Shown one piece after another: positions 37,174 through 46,983 of a stretch of DNA of 64,000 nucleotides. The translations under genes were made by a program, and so were the position numbers. The notes beneath the pieces were generated by a model. That model did no database searches. It saw nothing but the letters and a program-made list of their open reading frames with translations, and was not told the DNA's origin. Origin of the DNA: Leifsonia soli (lineage in GTDB: Bacteria > Actinomycetota > Actinomycetes > Actinomycetales > Microbacteriaceae); NCBI RefSeq assembly GCF_013408745.1, contig NZ_JACCBJ010000001.1, positions 1,984,001-2,048,000 on the forward strand, in the 5' to 3' direction. Numbering within the stretch: position 1 is the stretch's first letter; each line of letters starts with the position of its first letter.

Positions 37174-37192
37174 CGGCGGACGAGAAGAGAAC

Positions 37193-37591
37193 TTAGACGC
37201 GACGACGCTTCGGCGGGCGGCAACCGTTGTGCGCCTGCGGGGTGACGTCGTTGATCGAGCCGACCTCGAGGCCTGCGGCCTGGAGGGAGCGGATCGCCGT
37301 CTCACGACCGGAGCCGGGGCCCTTGACGAAGACGTCGACCTTCTTCATGCCGTGCTCCTGCGCCTGACGCGCAGCCGACTCGGCGGCGAGCTGCGCCGCG
37401 AACGGGGTCGACTTGCGGGAGCCCTTGAAGCCCACGCCGCCGGACGAGGCCCAGCTGATCACGGCACCGGTGGTGTCGGTGATCGAGACGATCGTGTTGT
37501 TGAACGTGCTCTTGATGTGGGCCTGGCCCACAGCGATGTTCTTCTTTTCCTTTTTGCGCGGCTTGCGAGCGGCCGACTTGGGTGCTGCCAT
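37193..37591 (-). CDS. rpsK: 30S ribosomal protein S11
   Basis: 132 residues. The conserved [21 protein letters not shown] (in two parts) and the basic C-terminus [12 protein letters not shown] are present. S11 lies at the platform near the mRNA exit. It follows rpsM by 38 bases. Confidence 0.98.
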   Translation of the reverse strand: MAAPKSAARKPRKKEKKNIAVGQAHIKSTFNNTIVSITDTTGAVISWASSGGVGFKGSRKSTPFAAQLAAESAARQAQEHGMKKVDVFVKGPGSGRETAIRSLQAAGLEVGSINDVTPQAHNGCRPPKRRRV

Positions 37592-37629
37592 TTTTTCTCC
37601 TGAATCCTAAGAGCTACGGGCCGCGGGCC

Positions 37630-38004
37630 TTAGCGCGCCTTCTTCTTGCCGGCCACGGTGCGCTTCGGGCCCTTGCGGGTACGAGCGTTGGTCTTGGTGC
37701 GCTGGCCGCGGACCGGGAGGCCCTTGCGGTGGCGGATACCCTCGTAGCTGCCGATCTCGACCTTGCGGCGGATGTCGGCGGCGACCTCGCGGCGCAGGTC
37801 ACCCTCCACCTTGAAGTTGCCCTCGATGTAGTCGCGGAGAGCGACGAGCTGCTCGTCGGTCAGGTCCTTGACGCGGATGTCGCCCGAGATCTCGGTCTCG
37901 CGCAGAGTCTGGAGGGCGCGGGTGCGGCCGACTCCATAGATGTAGGTGAGTGCGACCTCGACGCGCTTCTCGCGCGGGATGTCGACGCCTGCTAGACGTG
38001 CCAT
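37630..38004 (-). CDS. rpsM: 30S ribosomal protein S13
   Basis: 124 residues, starting [22 protein letters not shown] and ending with a lysine-rich tail that reaches the P-site tRNA; contains [23 protein letters not shown] in usual position (two parts). It follows rpmJ by 135 bases with two hairpins between. Confidence 0.98.
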   Translation of the reverse strand: MARLAGVDIPREKRVEVALTYIYGVGRTRALQTLRETEISGDIRVKDLTDEQLVALRDYIEGNFKVEGDLRREVAADIRRKVEIGSYEGIRHRKGLPVRGQRTKTNARTRKGPKRTVAGKKKAR

Positions 38005-38051
38005 GTGTTGGCTTCTCCTGTGATGAGTGGAGGTCTGCAGCGATCCCGGTG

Positions 38052-38099
38052 CCCCGGCCTCCTCCGGGGGTGTCCCCCTCGCCCGTTTCCGGACGAGGG
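38052..38099 (-). promoter_or_regulatory. two hairpins between rpmJ and rpsM
   Basis: Stem 1 pairs 38052-38057 with 38064-38069. Stem 2 pairs 38076-38085 with 38090-38099, one pair being G-U in RNA, with a 4-base loop. They fill the unusually long gap between two ribosomal genes. Confidence 0.5.
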
Positions 38100-38139
38100 A
38101 TCTGGCATCGCCTGTGTTCTTATTCGGTTATGACTGCGT

Positions 38140-38253
38140 TCAGCCCTGGCGCTGCTTGTGGCGCGGGTTCTCGCAGATGACCATGACCCGGCCGTTGCGT
38201 CGGATGACCTTGCACTTGTCGCAGATCCTCTTGACCGAGGGGTTGACCTTCAT
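38140..38253 (-). CDS. rpmJ: 50S ribosomal protein L36
   Basis: 37 residues, the normal length: [19 protein letters not shown], then [17 protein letters not shown]. The zinc-binding C-C-C-H set (C11, C14, C27, H32) is complete, so this is the zinc-dependent form. Too short for most ORF finders. Lies between infA and rpsM. Confidence 0.97.
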   Translation of the reverse strand: MKVNPSVKRICDKCKVIRRNGRVMVICENPRHKQRQG

Positions 38254-38335
38254 GAGTGTTTCTTACCTTTGTTCGCTGTCCTCGTACCTCACCCGGGGCT
38301 ACCCGTTGGGTGGGGCCGTTACTTACAGCAGACCT

Positions 38336-38557
38336 TTACTTGTAGCGGTAGACGATCCGGCCGCGGGTCAGATCGTAGGGGCTCAGCTCGACGATCACGC
38401 GGTCCTCGGGGAGGATGCGGATGTAGTGCTGGCGCATCTTGCCGGAGATGTGGGCAAGAACCTTGTGACCGTTGGTCAACTCCACGCGGAACATCGCGTT
38501 GGGAAGAGCCTCGATCACGGATCCTTCGATCTCGATGACACCGTCTTTTTTGGCCAT
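38336..38557 (-). CDS. infA: translation initiation factor IF-1
   Basis: 73 residues, S1-like OB fold; the sequence runs [20 protein letters not shown] to [12 protein letters not shown] as in other bacteria. Binds the A site of the 30S subunit during initiation. A promoter-like element lies about 90-120 bases upstream, so infA-rpmJ-rpsM-rpsK may have extra transcription. Confidence 0.98.
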   Translation of the reverse strand: MAKKDGVIEIEGSVIEALPNAMFRVELTNGHKVLAHISGKMRQHYIRILPEDRVIVELSPYDLTRGRIVYRYK

Positions 38558-38647
38558 AGCCTCACTGTCGCTAAAAGTCGTGGTTTGCTGGTCGTGCGTT
38601 GATCGGCGGAAGGCTCGTCTGAAACGTGCCTAAGACACCAAGGATCT

Positions 38648-38677
38648 ATCTTATGGGAAAGGGCGCGAATCCGCCAA
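38648..38677 (-). promoter_or_regulatory. candidate promoter for infA: TTGGCG-N18-TAAGAT
   Basis: On the minus strand TTGGCG (38672-38677) and TAAGAT (38648-38653) are 18 bases apart, in the 174-base gap between map and infA. Confidence 0.5.
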
Positions 38678-38731
38678 TCCGAGTGTATGATCCCCCGCCG
38701 CCCTGAGCGAACGCCGTCTCGCGGGCGCCCA

Positions 38732-39562
38732 TCAGGCGATCGGAACCGGCGTGACGCCGAACTGCGCCAGGCCGGCGGCCCCGCCGTCCGTGGCGGTGAG
38801 CACCCAGATGCCGCCCGCGTGCACGGCGACGCTGTGCTCCCAGTGAGCGGCGGCCGATCCGTCCTCCGTCGCGACGGTCCAGCCGTCGTCCTTGACGTAG
38901 GTCTCCTGCGATCCGAGGACCACCATCGGCTCGATCGCGACGACGAGTCCCGGGCGCACCTCCGGACCCTTGGCGCGGACGCGGTAGTTGAACACCGGCG
39001 GCTCCTCGTGCATGCGGCGCCCGATGCCGTGGCCGATGTAGTCGGTCAGGATTCCGTAGTCGCCCTGCGCCGAGATGTAGTCCTCGATCGCCTCCCCCAC
39101 GTCGTTGAGGTAGCGGGCCGAGGCCAGGGTCGCGATACCGCGCCACAGCGACTGCTCCGTCACCTCGGAGAGACGGGCGCGCTCGGCGACCGCCTCGGGA
39201 TGCGCGGGATCGGGCAGCACGAAGGTGCGGGCTGCATCACCGTTCCAGCCTCCCAGGATCGCGCCGCTGTCCACGGACAGGATGTCGCCGGGCTCCAGGA
39301 TGCGCGCACCCGGGATGCCGTGCACGACCTCGTCGTTCACCGACGCGCAGATCGTGTGGTGGTACCCGGGCTCCAGCTGGAAGTTCGACGCGCCGCCGGC
39401 CTCCACGATCGCCCGCTCGGCGATCGCATCGAGCTCGAGCGTCGAGACGCCGGGGCGGACCGCCGCGGCGACCGCCTCGAGGGATGCCGCCGTCGCGCGC
39501 CCGGGCGCGACCATGTCGCGCAGTTGGGCGGGCGTCTTGTAGATCGACCTCTTGAAGACCAC
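38732..39562 (-). CDS. map: type I methionine aminopeptidase
   Basis: 276 residues. Removes the initiator methionine. Substrate His81 is in DEVVHGIPG; metal ligands D98, D109, a His in GHGIGRRMHEEP (near 171), and two downstream Glu are present. Start is GTG three bases after the adk stop; no strong ribosome binding site is seen, consistent with coupling to adk. Confidence 0.96.
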   Translation of the reverse strand: MVFKRSIYKTPAQLRDMVAPGRATAASLEAVAAAVRPGVSTLELDAIAERAIVEAGGASNFQLEPGYHHTICASVNDEVVHGIPGARILEPGDILSVDSGAILGGWNGDAARTFVLPDPAHPEAVAERARLSEVTEQSLWRGIATLASARYLNDVGEAIEDYISAQGDYGILTDYIGHGIGRRMHEEPPVFNYRVRAKGPEVRPGLVVAIEPMVVLGSQETYVKDDGWTVATEDGSAAAHWEHSVAVHAGGIWVLTATDGGAAGLAQFGVTPVPIA

Positions 39563-39564
39563 TT

Positions 39565-40185
39565 CTAGGCCACGGACTCGCCGGCGGACGCGGACGCGCC
39601 CGCGACGGGGGTGATGCCGCGCTCGGCCAGAGCAGAGGCGATCCGCTCGGCGACCTCGTCCATCGCGCCCAGGCCGTCGACCGGGACCAGCAGGCCCCGC
39701 TCGCGGTAGACGTCGATCAGCGGGGACGTCTCACGCAGGTAGACCTCCTGGCGGTGGCGGATGGCCTCCTCCGAGTCGTCGGCGCGGCCCTGCTCGAGGG
39801 CGCGCTTGGTCAGGCGCTCCACGATCTCGTCCTGGTCGGCGGTGAGCTGGATGACCGCATCCAGCTTCTGTCCCTTGCCCGCGAGGAGCTCGTCGAGATA
39901 GTCGACCTGCGCGAGCGTGCGCGGATACCCGTCGAGCAGGAAGCCGTTCTTGGCGTCCTCCTCGCCGAGCCGGTCGGCGACCAGCTGGTTGGTGAGGGTG
40001 TCCGGGACGTAGTCCCCCGCATCCACGATGGCCTTGACCTGCTTGCCGAGCGGCGTCTCGTTCTTGATGTTGGCCCGGAAGATGTCGCCCGTGGAGATGT
40101 CGGGGATCCCGTAGGTGGTCGTGATGCGGGAGGCCTGGGTGCCCTTGCCCGCTCCGGGGGGTCCGACGATCAGCATTCGGGTCAA
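39565..40185 (-). CDS. adk: adenylate kinase
   Basis: 206 residues. Interconverts ATP plus AMP and 2 ADP. The P-loop GPPGAGKGT is at 8-16. The LID is the short type without the extra Cys-bearing insertion found in many Gram-positive enzymes (residues [13 protein letters not shown] follow directly). The TTG at 40185 overlaps the secY stop and has GAAGGG 8 bases upstream, so it is preferred; an ATG three codons later (40176) is the alternative. Confidence 0.95.
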   Translation of the reverse strand: MTRMLIVGPPGAGKGTQASRITTTYGIPDISTGDIFRANIKNETPLGKQVKAIVDAGDYVPDTLTNQLVADRLGEEDAKNGFLLDGYPRTLAQVDYLDELLAGKGQKLDAVIQLTADQDEIVERLTKRALEQGRADDSEEAIRHRQEVYLRETSPLIDVYRERGLLVPVDGLGAMDEVAERIASALAERGITPVAGASASAGESVA

Positions 40186-41504
40186 CGCAGAAGCCCTTCG
40201 TAATGCCGCTGCTGGAGCTGGGAGTCGATCTGCTTGACCGTCTCCAGCCCGACACCGACGATGATCAGGATGGACGTGCCGCCGAACATGAAGTTCTGGC
40301 TTGCGCCGATCAACGCGAAGGCGACCAAGGGGATCAGCGCGATGATGCCCAGATAGAACGAACCGGGCAGGGTCACCCGCGTGAGCACGTAGTCGAGGTA
40401 CTCGGCCGTCGGACGGCCCGCGCGGATGCCGGGGATGAAGCCGCCGTACTTCTTCATGTTGTCCGCGACCTCCTCCGGGTTGAAGGTGATCGCCACGTAG
40501 AAGTAGGTGAAGCCGACGATCAGGAGGAAGTACAGCAGCATGTACAGCGGGTGGTCGCCCTTGGTCAGGTAGTTCGTGATCCAGGTGACCCACGGCGCCG
40601 GGGCCTTGCCCGCGGCCGGCTGGTTGAACTGGGCGATGAGCGCCGGCAGGTACAGCAGCGACGAGGCGAAGATCACGGGCACCACGCCGGCCATGTTGAC
40701 CTTGATCGGGATGTACGTGTTGTTGCCGCCGTAGGTGCGCCGGCCGACCATCCGTTTCGCGTACTGCACGGGGATGCGCCGCTGCGACTGCTCGACGAAC
40801 ACGACGCCCATGACGATGAGCAATCCGATCGCGATCACGACCAGCAGGATCTCGATGCCCTGCGACTGGCCGACCGCCCACAGGGAGGACGGGAACTGCG
40901 CGGCGATCGAGGTGAAGATGAGGAGCGACATGCCGTTGCCGATGCCGCGCTCGGTCACGAGCTCGCCCATCCACATGATGAGGCCCGTTCCGGCGGTCAT
41001 GGTGACGACCATGAGCATGATCGCGTACCAGGAGTCGTCCGTGATCAGCTGCGTGCACTGCGAGACGGCAGTGGTGCCGAACAGGGCGCCGCTCCGGGCG
41101 ACGGTGATGAGGGTCGTCGACTGGAGGACGCCCAGCGCGATCGTGAGGTAGCGCGTGTACTGCGTGAGCTTGGCCTGACCGGCCTGGCCCTCCTTGTAGA
41201 GGGTCTCGAAGCGCGGGATGACCACGCGCAGCAGCTGCACGATGATCGACGCGGTGATGTACGGCATGATGCCGAGCGCGAAGATCGAGAGTTTGAGGAG
41301 GGCACCGCCGGAGAAGAGGTTCACCAGCGAATACAGGCCGGAGGTGTCCTGATTGGCGTTCAGACAGGTCTGGACGTTGCCGAAGTCGACGAACGGCGCC
41401 GGGATGAAGGACCCCAGCCGGAACAGGGCGATGATGCCCAGCGTGAAGAAGATCTTCCGGCGAAGATCCGGGGTGCGGAAGATCCGCCCAACGGCGCTAA
41501 ACAA
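40182..41504 (-). CDS. secY: protein translocase subunit SecY
   Basis: 440 residues with ten membrane helices, the channel of the Sec translocon. The N-terminus [20 protein letters not shown] is typical; the start codon is TTG with AGGA 8 bases upstream. Conserved cytosolic-loop residues [10 protein letters not shown] are present. A perfect hairpin separates it from rplO, and adk overlaps its stop. Confidence 0.98.
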   Translation of the reverse strand: MFSAVGRIFRTPDLRRKIFFTLGIIALFRLGSFIPAPFVDFGNVQTCLNANQDTSGLYSLVNLFSGGALLKLSIFALGIMPYITASIIVQLLRVVIPRFETLYKEGQAGQAKLTQYTRYLTIALGVLQSTTLITVARSGALFGTTAVSQCTQLITDDSWYAIMLMVVTMTAGTGLIMWMGELVTERGIGNGMSLLIFTSIAAQFPSSLWAVGQSQGIEILLVVIAIGLLIVMGVVFVEQSQRRIPVQYAKRMVGRRTYGGNNTYIPIKVNMAGVVPVIFASSLLYLPALIAQFNQPAAGKAPAPWVTWITNYLTKGDHPLYMLLYFLLIVGFTYFYVAITFNPEEVADNMKKYGGFIPGIRAGRPTAEYLDYVLTRVTLPGSFYLGIIALIPLVAFALIGASQNFMFGGTSILIIVGVGLETVKQIDSQLQQRHYEGLLR

Positions 41505-41530
41505 TCCTGCGTCCTGCTTTCCTAAGAGTC

Positions 41531-41562
41531 AGTCGGGTGGCCGGTTCCCCGGCCACCCGACT
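41531..41562 (-). promoter_or_regulatory. 14-base-pair hairpin between rplO and secY
   Basis: A perfect stem (41531-41544 with 41549-41562) with a 4-base loop fills the 76-base gap. It looks like a terminator without a long U-tract and may lower or regulate read-through from ribosomal genes into secY-adk-map. Confidence 0.7.
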
Positions 41563-41580
41563 CAGCTGCTCTGCGGATGA

Positions 41581-42303
41581 CTACTTGACGGAGCCACCTG
41601 CGGCGACGATCTTCTGCTCGGCAGAGCCGGAGACCTTGTCCACCGCAACGTTCAGCTTAACCGCAATGTCCCCGTTGCCGAGAACCTTGACCTTTTCGTT
41701 CTTGCGAACGGCACCCTTGGCGACCAGGTCGGCGACGGTGACGTCACCGCCGGACGGGTACAGCTCGGCGAGCTTCTCCAGGTTCACGACCTGGTACTCG
41801 ACGCGGAACGGGTTCTTGAAGCCGCGCAGCTTCGGCGCACGCATGTGCAGCGGAAGCTGACCGCCCTGGAAACCGGGGCGCACCTGGTAGCGCGCCTTGG
41901 TTCCCTTGGTACCGCGGCCGGCCGTCTTGCCCTTGGAGCCCTCACCGCGTCCGACGCGGGTCTTCTCCTTCTTGGCACCGGCGGCGGGGCGCAGGTGGTG
42001 CACCTTCAGGACCTGCTCGCGCGGAGCGGCGACGTCCTTCTTGGCGGAGGACTTCGCGGCCGGCTTCGCGGCCACGGTGTCGTCCGTGCTGGAGGCGGCG
42101 GCCTTGTCGGCAGCGGCCTTCGCCGGTGCCTTCTTGGCCGGAGCCTTCTTCTCGGTGCTGGTCTTCTCGGCGGCAGCCTTCGCGGCGGCCGGCTTGTCGG
42201 CGGCAGCCTTCGTGGCAGTAGCCTTCGTGCTCGCGGCCTTGGTCGCGGGCTTCTTGGCGGCCGGCTTCTCAGCGGCCTCTGTTGTGGCCTTCTCTTCAGC
42301 CAT
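41581..42303 (-). CDS. rplO: 50S ribosomal protein L15 with long Ala/Lys-rich N-terminal extension
   Basis: 240 residues, against about 145-150 in most bacteria. L15 itself starts near residue 97 ([25 protein letters not shown]) and is complete. The first 95 or so residues are almost only Ala, Lys, Thr, Pro and Glu, similar to histone-H1-like repeats. Start ATG shares one base with the rpmD stop (TAATG), so the extension is almost certainly translated. Confidence 0.96.
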   Translation of the reverse strand: MAEEKATTEAAEKPAAKKPATKAASTKATATKAAADKPAAAKAAAEKTSTEKKAPAKKAPAKAAADKAAASSTDDTVAAKPAAKSSAKKDVAAPREQVLKVHHLRPAAGAKKEKTRVGRGEGSKGKTAGRGTKGTKARYQVRPGFQGGQLPLHMRAPKLRGFKNPFRVEYQVVNLEKLAELYPSGGDVTVADLVAKGAVRKNEKVKVLGNGDIAVKLNVAVDKVSGSAEQKIVAAGGSVK

Positions 42304-42488
42304 TAGTCAATCTCCTCGACCTTCACCAGGTGAGCGACGGTGTTGACGTACCCGCGGTTCTGCGGGTTGTCCTCGCGGACGACGACGTCACCGATGCGCT
42401 TCAGTCCCAGACTGCGCAGCGTGTCGCGCTGGTACTGCTTCTCGCTCACTTTCGACTTGATCTGCGTGATCTTCAGACGCGCAGCCAT
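42303..42488 (-). CDS. rpmD: 50S ribosomal protein L30
   Basis: 61 residues: [20 protein letters not shown] followed by [17 protein letters not shown], the single-domain bacterial L30. Its ATG overlaps the rpsE stop by one base, and its stop overlaps the rplO start by one base. Confidence 0.98.
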   Translation of the reverse strand: MAARLKITQIKSKVSEKQYQRDTLRSLGLKRIGDVVVREDNPQNRGYVNTVAHLVKVEEID

Positions 42489-43201
42489 CAGGCACCTGCC
42501 TTTGCGGTCGCGGCGGCCTCGGCCAGCGCTGCCTCGGTGCGAAGCAGGCGCGCCGGGGCGACCTGGTCGTAGTCGAGACCACGGCGAGCTGCGACGGCAC
42601 GGGGCTCCTCGAGCTGCTTCAGCGCCTCGACGGTCGCGTGCACGATGTTGATCGTGTTGGACGAACCGAGCGACTTGCTCAGGACGTCGTGGATGCCGGC
42701 GCACTCCAGGACGGCACGCACCGGGCCACCGGCGATAACACCGGTACCGGCGGCGGCCGGACGCAGGAGGACGACACCGGCGGCGGCCTCACCCTGCACC
42801 GGGTGCGGGATGGTGTTGCCGACGCGCGGGACGCGGAAGAAGTTCTTCTTCGCCTCCTCGACGCCCTTCGAGATCGCCAGCGGGACCTCACGGGCCTTGC
42901 CGTAGCCGACGCCCACCAGACCGTTGCCGTCGCCGACGACCACGAGAGCGGTGAAGCTGAAGCGACGACCACCCTTCACGACCTTCGAGACGCGGTTGAT
43001 GGTGACGACGCGCTCCAGGAACTGGCTCTTGTCGGCGTCACGGCTGCCACGGTCGCGGTTGGGGTTGCGCTCGCGGCCACCACGGCGCGGCTCGCGCTCG
43101 CTCCGGGTGTTGTTGTCGGTGCCCGCAGCGGTCTCCACCGGCTGCGCGCTGTCCGTTACCTGATCGGCCACGGTCTGCTCCTTGTTGTTCTCGTCGCTCA
43201 C
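42488..43201 (-). CDS. rpsE: 30S ribosomal protein S5
   Basis: 237 residues against about 166 in E. coli. The S5 double-stranded RNA-binding region ([20 protein letters not shown]) starts near 62 and the C-terminal domain with [13 protein letters not shown] is complete. The N-terminal 60 residues are an Asn/Arg/Asp-rich extension. Its start overlaps rplR by four bases. Confidence 0.97.
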   Translation of the reverse strand: MSDENNKEQTVADQVTDSAQPVETAAGTDNNTRSEREPRRGGRERNPNRDRGSRDADKSQFLERVVTINRVSKVVKGGRRFSFTALVVVGDGNGLVGVGYGKAREVPLAISKGVEEAKKNFFRVPRVGNTIPHPVQGEAAAGVVLLRPAAAGTGVIAGGPVRAVLECAGIHDVLSKSLGSSNTINIVHATVEALKQLEEPRAVAARRGLDYDQVAPARLLRTEAALAEAAATAKAGA

Positions 43202-43569
43202 AGGTTCAGTCCACCCTCTCGAGCTCCCTCGGCGACAGCGGCGACGCGGCCCGCGTACTTGCTGCCTCCACGGTCGAACACGACGGCCTCGACACCGGCG
43301 CTCTTCGCGCGCTCGGCGACGAGCTCTCCGACCTTGCGGGCCTTGGCGGTCTTGTCACCGTCGAAGGTGCGCAGGTCCGCTTCCATGGTCGACGCGGACG
43401 CCAGCGTGTGGCCCTTCGCGTCGTCGACGACCTGCACGAAGACGTGGCGGGCCGAACGGGTCACGACCAGGCGCGGACGGACCGCGTTGCCCTCGATCTT
43501 CTTGCGAAGGCGGGTGTGACGGCGGTCGCGGGCGGCCGCCTTGCTCTTTCCTCTGGTACCCAGAGCCAT
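43198..43569 (-). CDS. rplR: 50S ribosomal protein L18
   Basis: 123 residues. Binds 5S rRNA. Motifs [21 protein letters not shown] and the C-terminal [24 protein letters not shown] are conserved. Two bases separate it from rplF. Confidence 0.98.
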   Translation of the reverse strand: MALGTRGKSKAAARDRRHTRLRKKIEGNAVRPRLVVTRSARHVFVQVVDDAKGHTLASASTMEADLRTFDGDKTAKARKVGELVAERAKSAGVEAVVFDRGGSKYAGRVAAVAEGAREGGLNL

Positions 43570-43571
43570 GA

Positions 43572-44108
43572 TTACTTACCAGCCTTTCCGGCCTTGCGAC
43601 GAACGACCTCGCCGGCGTAGCGCACGCCCTTGCCCTTGTACGGCTCGGGCTTGCGGATCTTGCGGATGTTCGCGGCGACCTCACCGACGGCCTGCTTGTC
43701 GATCCCGGCCACGGTCAGGCGGTTGTTGCCCTCGACCGTGAACGTGATGCCGGCCGGCGGCTCGACCGTCACCGGGTGCGAGAAGCCGAGAGCGAACTCG
43801 ACAGCCGAGCCCTTCTGGACGACGCGGTAACCGGTGCCGACGATCTCCAGGCCCTTGGAGTAGCCCTGGGTGACGCCGATGATCTGGTTGTTGATGAGGG
43901 TGCGGGTCAGGCCGTGCAGCGAACGCGAAGCGCGCTCGTCGTCCGGACGGGTCACCAGGACCTGGTTCTCCTCCAGCTTGACCTCGATGGGCTCCGCGAC
44001 GGTGAGGCTGAGCTCACCCTTCGGGCCCTTGACGGTGACGGCCTGGCCGTCGATCTTCACATCGACCCCGGTCGGGATGTCGATGGGCAGTCTTCCAATA
44101 CGCGACAT
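43572..44108 (-). CDS. rplF: 50S ribosomal protein L6
   Basis: 178 residues, two L6 repeats, starting [20 protein letters not shown] and with the C-terminal signature [13 protein letters not shown]. Lies at the sarcin-ricin loop and factor-binding site. Six bases follow to rpsH upstream. Confidence 0.98.
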   Translation of the reverse strand: MSRIGRLPIDIPTGVDVKIDGQAVTVKGPKGELSLTVAEPIEVKLEENQVLVTRPDDERASRSLHGLTRTLINNQIIGVTQGYSKGLEIVGTGYRVVQKGSAVEFALGFSHPVTVEPPAGITFTVEGNNRLTVAGIDKQAVGEVAANIRKIRKPEPYKGKGVRYAGEVVRRKAGKAGK

Positions 44109-44114
44109 GGCGGA

Positions 44115-44513
44115 TTACCACACGTAGGCGAGGACTTCCCCACCCACGCCCTTCTTCTCAGCCTGGCGGTCCGTGAGCAGACCGGAGGAGGTGGACAGGA
44201 TGGCGACGCCGAGCCCGCCGAGCACCTTGGGGAGCTCCGTGGACTTCGCGTAGACGCGAAGGCCGGGCTTCGACACGCGCTTGATACCGGCGATGGAACG
44301 CTCGCGGTTCGGACCGAACTTGAGCTGCAGGGTCAGCGTCTTGCCGACGCGGGCGTCGGTGACGTCCCAGCCCGCGATGTAGCCCTCCGTGGTGAGGATC
44401 TCGGCGATGTGGGCCTTGAGCTTCGAGTGCGGCATCGACACGGTGTCGTGGTGAGCCGAGTTCGCGTTGCGCAGTCTGGTCAGCATGTCTGCGACCGGAT
44501 CTGTCATGGTCAT
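44115..44513 (-). CDS. rpsH: 30S ribosomal protein S8
   Basis: 132 residues. [20 protein letters not shown] and the C-terminal [20 protein letters not shown] are typical. The ATG at 44513 has AAGGA 8 bases upstream and gives the normal length; a longer frame upstream is not used. In E. coli S8 binds the rplE leader region as operon repressor; here a GC hairpin precedes it. Confidence 0.97.
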   Translation of the reverse strand: MTMTDPVADMLTRLRNANSAHHDTVSMPHSKLKAHIAEILTTEGYIAGWDVTDARVGKTLTLQLKFGPNRERSIAGIKRVSKPGLRVYAKSTELPKVLGGLGVAILSTSSGLLTDRQAEKKGVGGEVLAYVW

Positions 44514-44578
44514 TTCGGTTTTCCTTACGGTCACCAGGTTTCGTTCAGCCGGTACACGACTGACGACCTGTGGTGGAA

Positions 44579-44604
44579 GCGGGCCGGCCGGACGGCCGGC
44601 CCGC
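44579..44604 (-). promoter_or_regulatory. 11-base-pair GC hairpin between rplE and rpsH
   Basis: A perfect stem (44579-44589 with 44594-44604) made only of G-C pairs with a 4-base loop. It sits where rpsN would lie in many other genomes. Confidence 0.6.
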
Positions 44605-44612
44605 AGGTGGGC

Positions 44613-45200
44613 CTAGTTGGCCGCGTCGGTGGAACGGAACGGGAAGCCGAGCTGCTTGAGCAGCGCGCGGCCCTCGTCGTCGTTCTTCGCGGTGGTCACC
44701 ACAGTGATGTCCATGCCGCGGACGCGGTCGATGCGGTCCTGGTTGATCTCGTGGAACATCGACTGCTCCGTGAGACCGAACGTGTAGTTGCCGTTCCCGT
44801 CGAACTGCTTGTCGCTGAGGCCGCGGAAGTCGCGGATTCGCGGCAGCGCGAGCGAGAGGAGACGGTCGAGGAACTCCCACATGCGGTCGCCGCGCAGCGT
44901 GACGTGCGCGCCGATCGGCTGGCCTTCGCGCAGCTTGAACTGCGCGATGGACTTGCGGGCCTTCGTGACCTGGGGCTTCTGACCGGTGATCAGGGTGAGG
45001 TCGTTGACCGCGCCGTCGATCACCTTGCCGTCACGAGCCGCCTCGCCGACACCCATGTTGACGACGATCTTCACCAGACCGGGCACCTGGTGCACGTTGG
45101 TGAAGCCGAAGTCGCCCTGGAGCTGCTGGGAGATCTCGTTCTTGTACTTCTGCTTCAGGCGCGGCTGGATTTTGCCAGCAGCGGTTGCAGTGTCGGTCAT
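44613..45200 (-). CDS. rplE: 50S ribosomal protein L5
   Basis: 195 residues. Binds 5S rRNA and contacts P-site t[18 protein letters not shown] and [15 protein letters not shown] stretches are conserved. Shares one base with the rplX stop. No rpsN follows in the 99 bases before rpsH. Confidence 0.98.
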   Translation of the reverse strand: MTDTATAAGKIQPRLKQKYKNEISQQLQGDFGFTNVHQVPGLVKIVVNMGVGEAARDGKVIDGAVNDLTLITGQKPQVTKARKSIAQFKLREGQPIGAHVTLRGDRMWEFLDRLLSLALPRIRDFRGLSDKQFDGNGNYTFGLTEQSMFHEINQDRIDRVRGMDITVVTTAKNDDEGRALLKQLGFPFRSTDAAN

Positions 45201-45559
45201 TACAGGTCCTTACCAGACTTCTTGGCGTAACGAACGCGGACCGTCTTGGTGACGCCGTCCTTCGTGACGCTCTCTTCGCGGAAGCCGACGCGGGTCGGCT
45301 TCTTGGTCTCGGGGTCGACCAGCGCCACGTTCGAGACGTGGATCGGGGCCTCGTGGGTCTCGATGCCGCCGGTCTTCGTGCCACGCTGCGTCTGGCCGAC
45401 GCGCACGTGCTTCGTCACGAAGTTGACGCCCTCGACGATGACGCGGTTCTGCTCGACGAGAACCTCGATGACGCGACCCTGCTTGCCACGGTCACCACCG
45501 CGGGCCTGCGAACGGCCCGAGATGACCTGGACCAGGTCGCCCTTCTTGATGTTCGCCAT
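45200..45559 (-). CDS. rplX: 50S ribosomal protein L24
   Basis: 119 residues with an N-terminal KOW motif ([24 protein letters not shown], in two parts). Assembly initiator of the 50S subunit. Follows rplN by three bases. Confidence 0.98.
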   Translation of the reverse strand: MANIKKGDLVQVISGRSQARGGDRGKQGRVIEVLVEQNRVIVEGVNFVTKHVRVGQTQRGTKTGGIETHEAPIHVSNVALVDPETKKPTRVGFREESVTKDGVTKTVRVRYAKKSGKDL

Positions 45560-45562
45560 GGG

Positions 45563-45931
45563 TTACAGCACCTCCGGTGCGAGCGAGATGATCTTCATGA
45601 ACTTCTTGTCGCGGAGCTCGCGGCCGACCGGTCCGAAGATGCGCGTGCCGCGGGGGTCACCGTCGTTCTTCAGGATGACAGCGGCGTTCTCGTCGAACTT
45701 GATGTAGGAGCCGTCCGGGCGGCGGGTGTTCTTGCGAACACGCACGACGACCGCCTTGACGACGTCGCCCTTCTTGACGTTCCCACCCGGGATCGCGTCC
45801 TTGACCGTGGCGACGATGACGTCGCCGAGGCCGGCGTACCGACGGCTGGAGCCGCCGAGCACGCGGATCGCGAGGAGCTCCTTGGCGCCGGTGTTGTCGG
45901 CGACCTTGAGTCGGGATTCCTGCTGGATCAC
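45563..45931 (-). CDS. rplN: 50S ribosomal protein L14
   Basis: 122 residues, starting [20 protein letters not shown]. The start is GTG in a GTGA overlap with the rpsQ stop. Faces the 30S subunit at an intersubunit bridge. Confidence 0.98.
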   Translation of the reverse strand: MIQQESRLKVADNTGAKELLAIRVLGGSSRRYAGLGDVIVATVKDAIPGGNVKKGDVVKAVVVRVRKNTRRPDGSYIKFDENAAVILKNDGDPRGTRIFGPVGRELRDKKFMKIISLAPEVL

Positions 45932-46233
45932 TTGGCCTTCTCCAGAATCTCAACCAGGCGCCAGCGCTTGCTGGCGCTCAGGGGACGGGTCTCGTTGATG
46001 AGAACGAGGTCGCCGATGCCGGCGGTGTTGTTCTCGTCGTGCGCCTTCACCTTGGAGGTGCGGCGGATGACCTTGCCGTACAGGGGGTGCTTCACGCGGT
46101 CCTCGACCTCGACGACGATGGTCTTGTCCATCTTGTCGCTGACGACGTACCCGCGACGGGCCTTGCGGTACCCGCGGACGAGGGCCTCGTCAGCCGCCGA
46201 CTCCGCGGCCGCGGCCTTGGTGGTCTCAGCCAT
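45928..46233 (-). CDS. rpsQ: 30S ribosomal protein S17
   Basis: 101 residues. OB-fold core with [20 protein letters not shown] from about 26, preceded by a 20-residue Ala/Glu-rich arm. Overlaps rplN by four bases and shares a base with the rpmC stop. Confidence 0.97.
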   Translation of the reverse strand: MAETTKAAAAESAADEALVRGYRKARRGYVVSDKMDKTIVVEVEDRVKHPLYGKVIRRTSKVKAHDENNTAGIGDLVLINETRPLSASKRWRLVEILEKAK

Positions 46234-46562
46234 TACTTGGCCTCCTCATTCGTGGTGTCGACCTCGGCCTCGGCGGCCGGGGCCGCCTTCTTGGCGCGGG
46301 TCTTCTTCTTCTCGGCCGGCGCCGCCTCGGCCGGAGCCGGGGTGGCCCGGATCCCGAGCTCGCGCTCGCGGATCACGGTGTAGATGCGAGCGATGTCACG
46401 CTTCACGGCGCGCAGGCGGCCGTGGCTCTCGAGCTGGCCGGTGGCCGACTGGAAGCGGAGGTTGAACAGCTCTTCCTTGGCCTTCTTCAGCTCGTCGACG
46501 AGACGCTCGTCTTCGAAAGTGTCGAGCTCGCTCGAGGCAAGCTCCTTGGATCCGATCGCCAT
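46233..46562 (-). CDS. rpmC: 50S ribosomal protein L29 with C-terminal tail
   Basis: 109 residues against about 65 usual. The two-helix core (about 5-72) has [21 protein letters not shown] and [18 protein letters not shown]. About 35 extra residues of Ala, Pro, Glu and Lys follow. Near the polypeptide exit, so the tail could be exposed there. Start shares one base with rplP stop. Confidence 0.97.
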   Translation of the reverse strand: MAIGSKELASSELDTFEDERLVDELKKAKEELFNLRFQSATGQLESHGRLRAVKRDIARIYTVIRERELGIRATPAPAEAAPAEKKKTRAKKAAPAAEAEVDTTNEEAK

Positions 46563-46981
46563 TACGCGTCGCCCTCCTCGCGCTTGATGATGCGTGCCTT
46601 GAGGGGCAGCTTGTGGATTGCACGGGTCATGGCCTCGCGAGCGAGCTGCTCGGAGACGCCGGAGACCTCGAAGAGGACTCGACCCGGCTTGACGTTGGCG
46701 ACCCACCACTCCGGCGAACCCTTACCGGAACCCATTCGGGTCTCGGCCGGCTTCTTCGTGAGCGGACGGTCGGGGTAGATGTTGATCCACACCTTGCCGC
46801 CGCGCTTGATGTGACGCGTCATGGCGATACGAGCGGACTCGATCTGACGGTTGGTCACGTAAGCGGGCGTCAGGGCCTGGATGCCGAACTCGCCGAAGGA
46901 GACCTTCGTGCCACCGGTCGCCTGGCCGCTACGGCCGGGGTGGTGCTGCTTGCGGTGCTTGACTCTGCGTGGGATCAACAT
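46562..46981 (-). CDS. rplP: 50S ribosomal protein L16
   Basis: 139 residues, starting [19 protein letters not shown], with [20 protein letters not shown] conserved. Contacts A-site tRNA and is needed for peptidyl transfer. Two bases from rpsC. Confidence 0.98.
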   Translation of the reverse strand: MLIPRRVKHRKQHHPGRSGQATGGTKVSFGEFGIQALTPAYVTNRQIESARIAMTRHIKRGGKVWINIYPDRPLTKKPAETRMGSGKGSPEWWVANVKPGRVLFEVSGVSEQLAREAMTRAIHKLPLKARIIKREEGDA

Positions 46982-46983
46982 GG

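Noticed and set aside
44535..44612. A hidden rpsN
   Set aside because: The gap is too short and neither strand shows the CxxC zinc motifs of S14.
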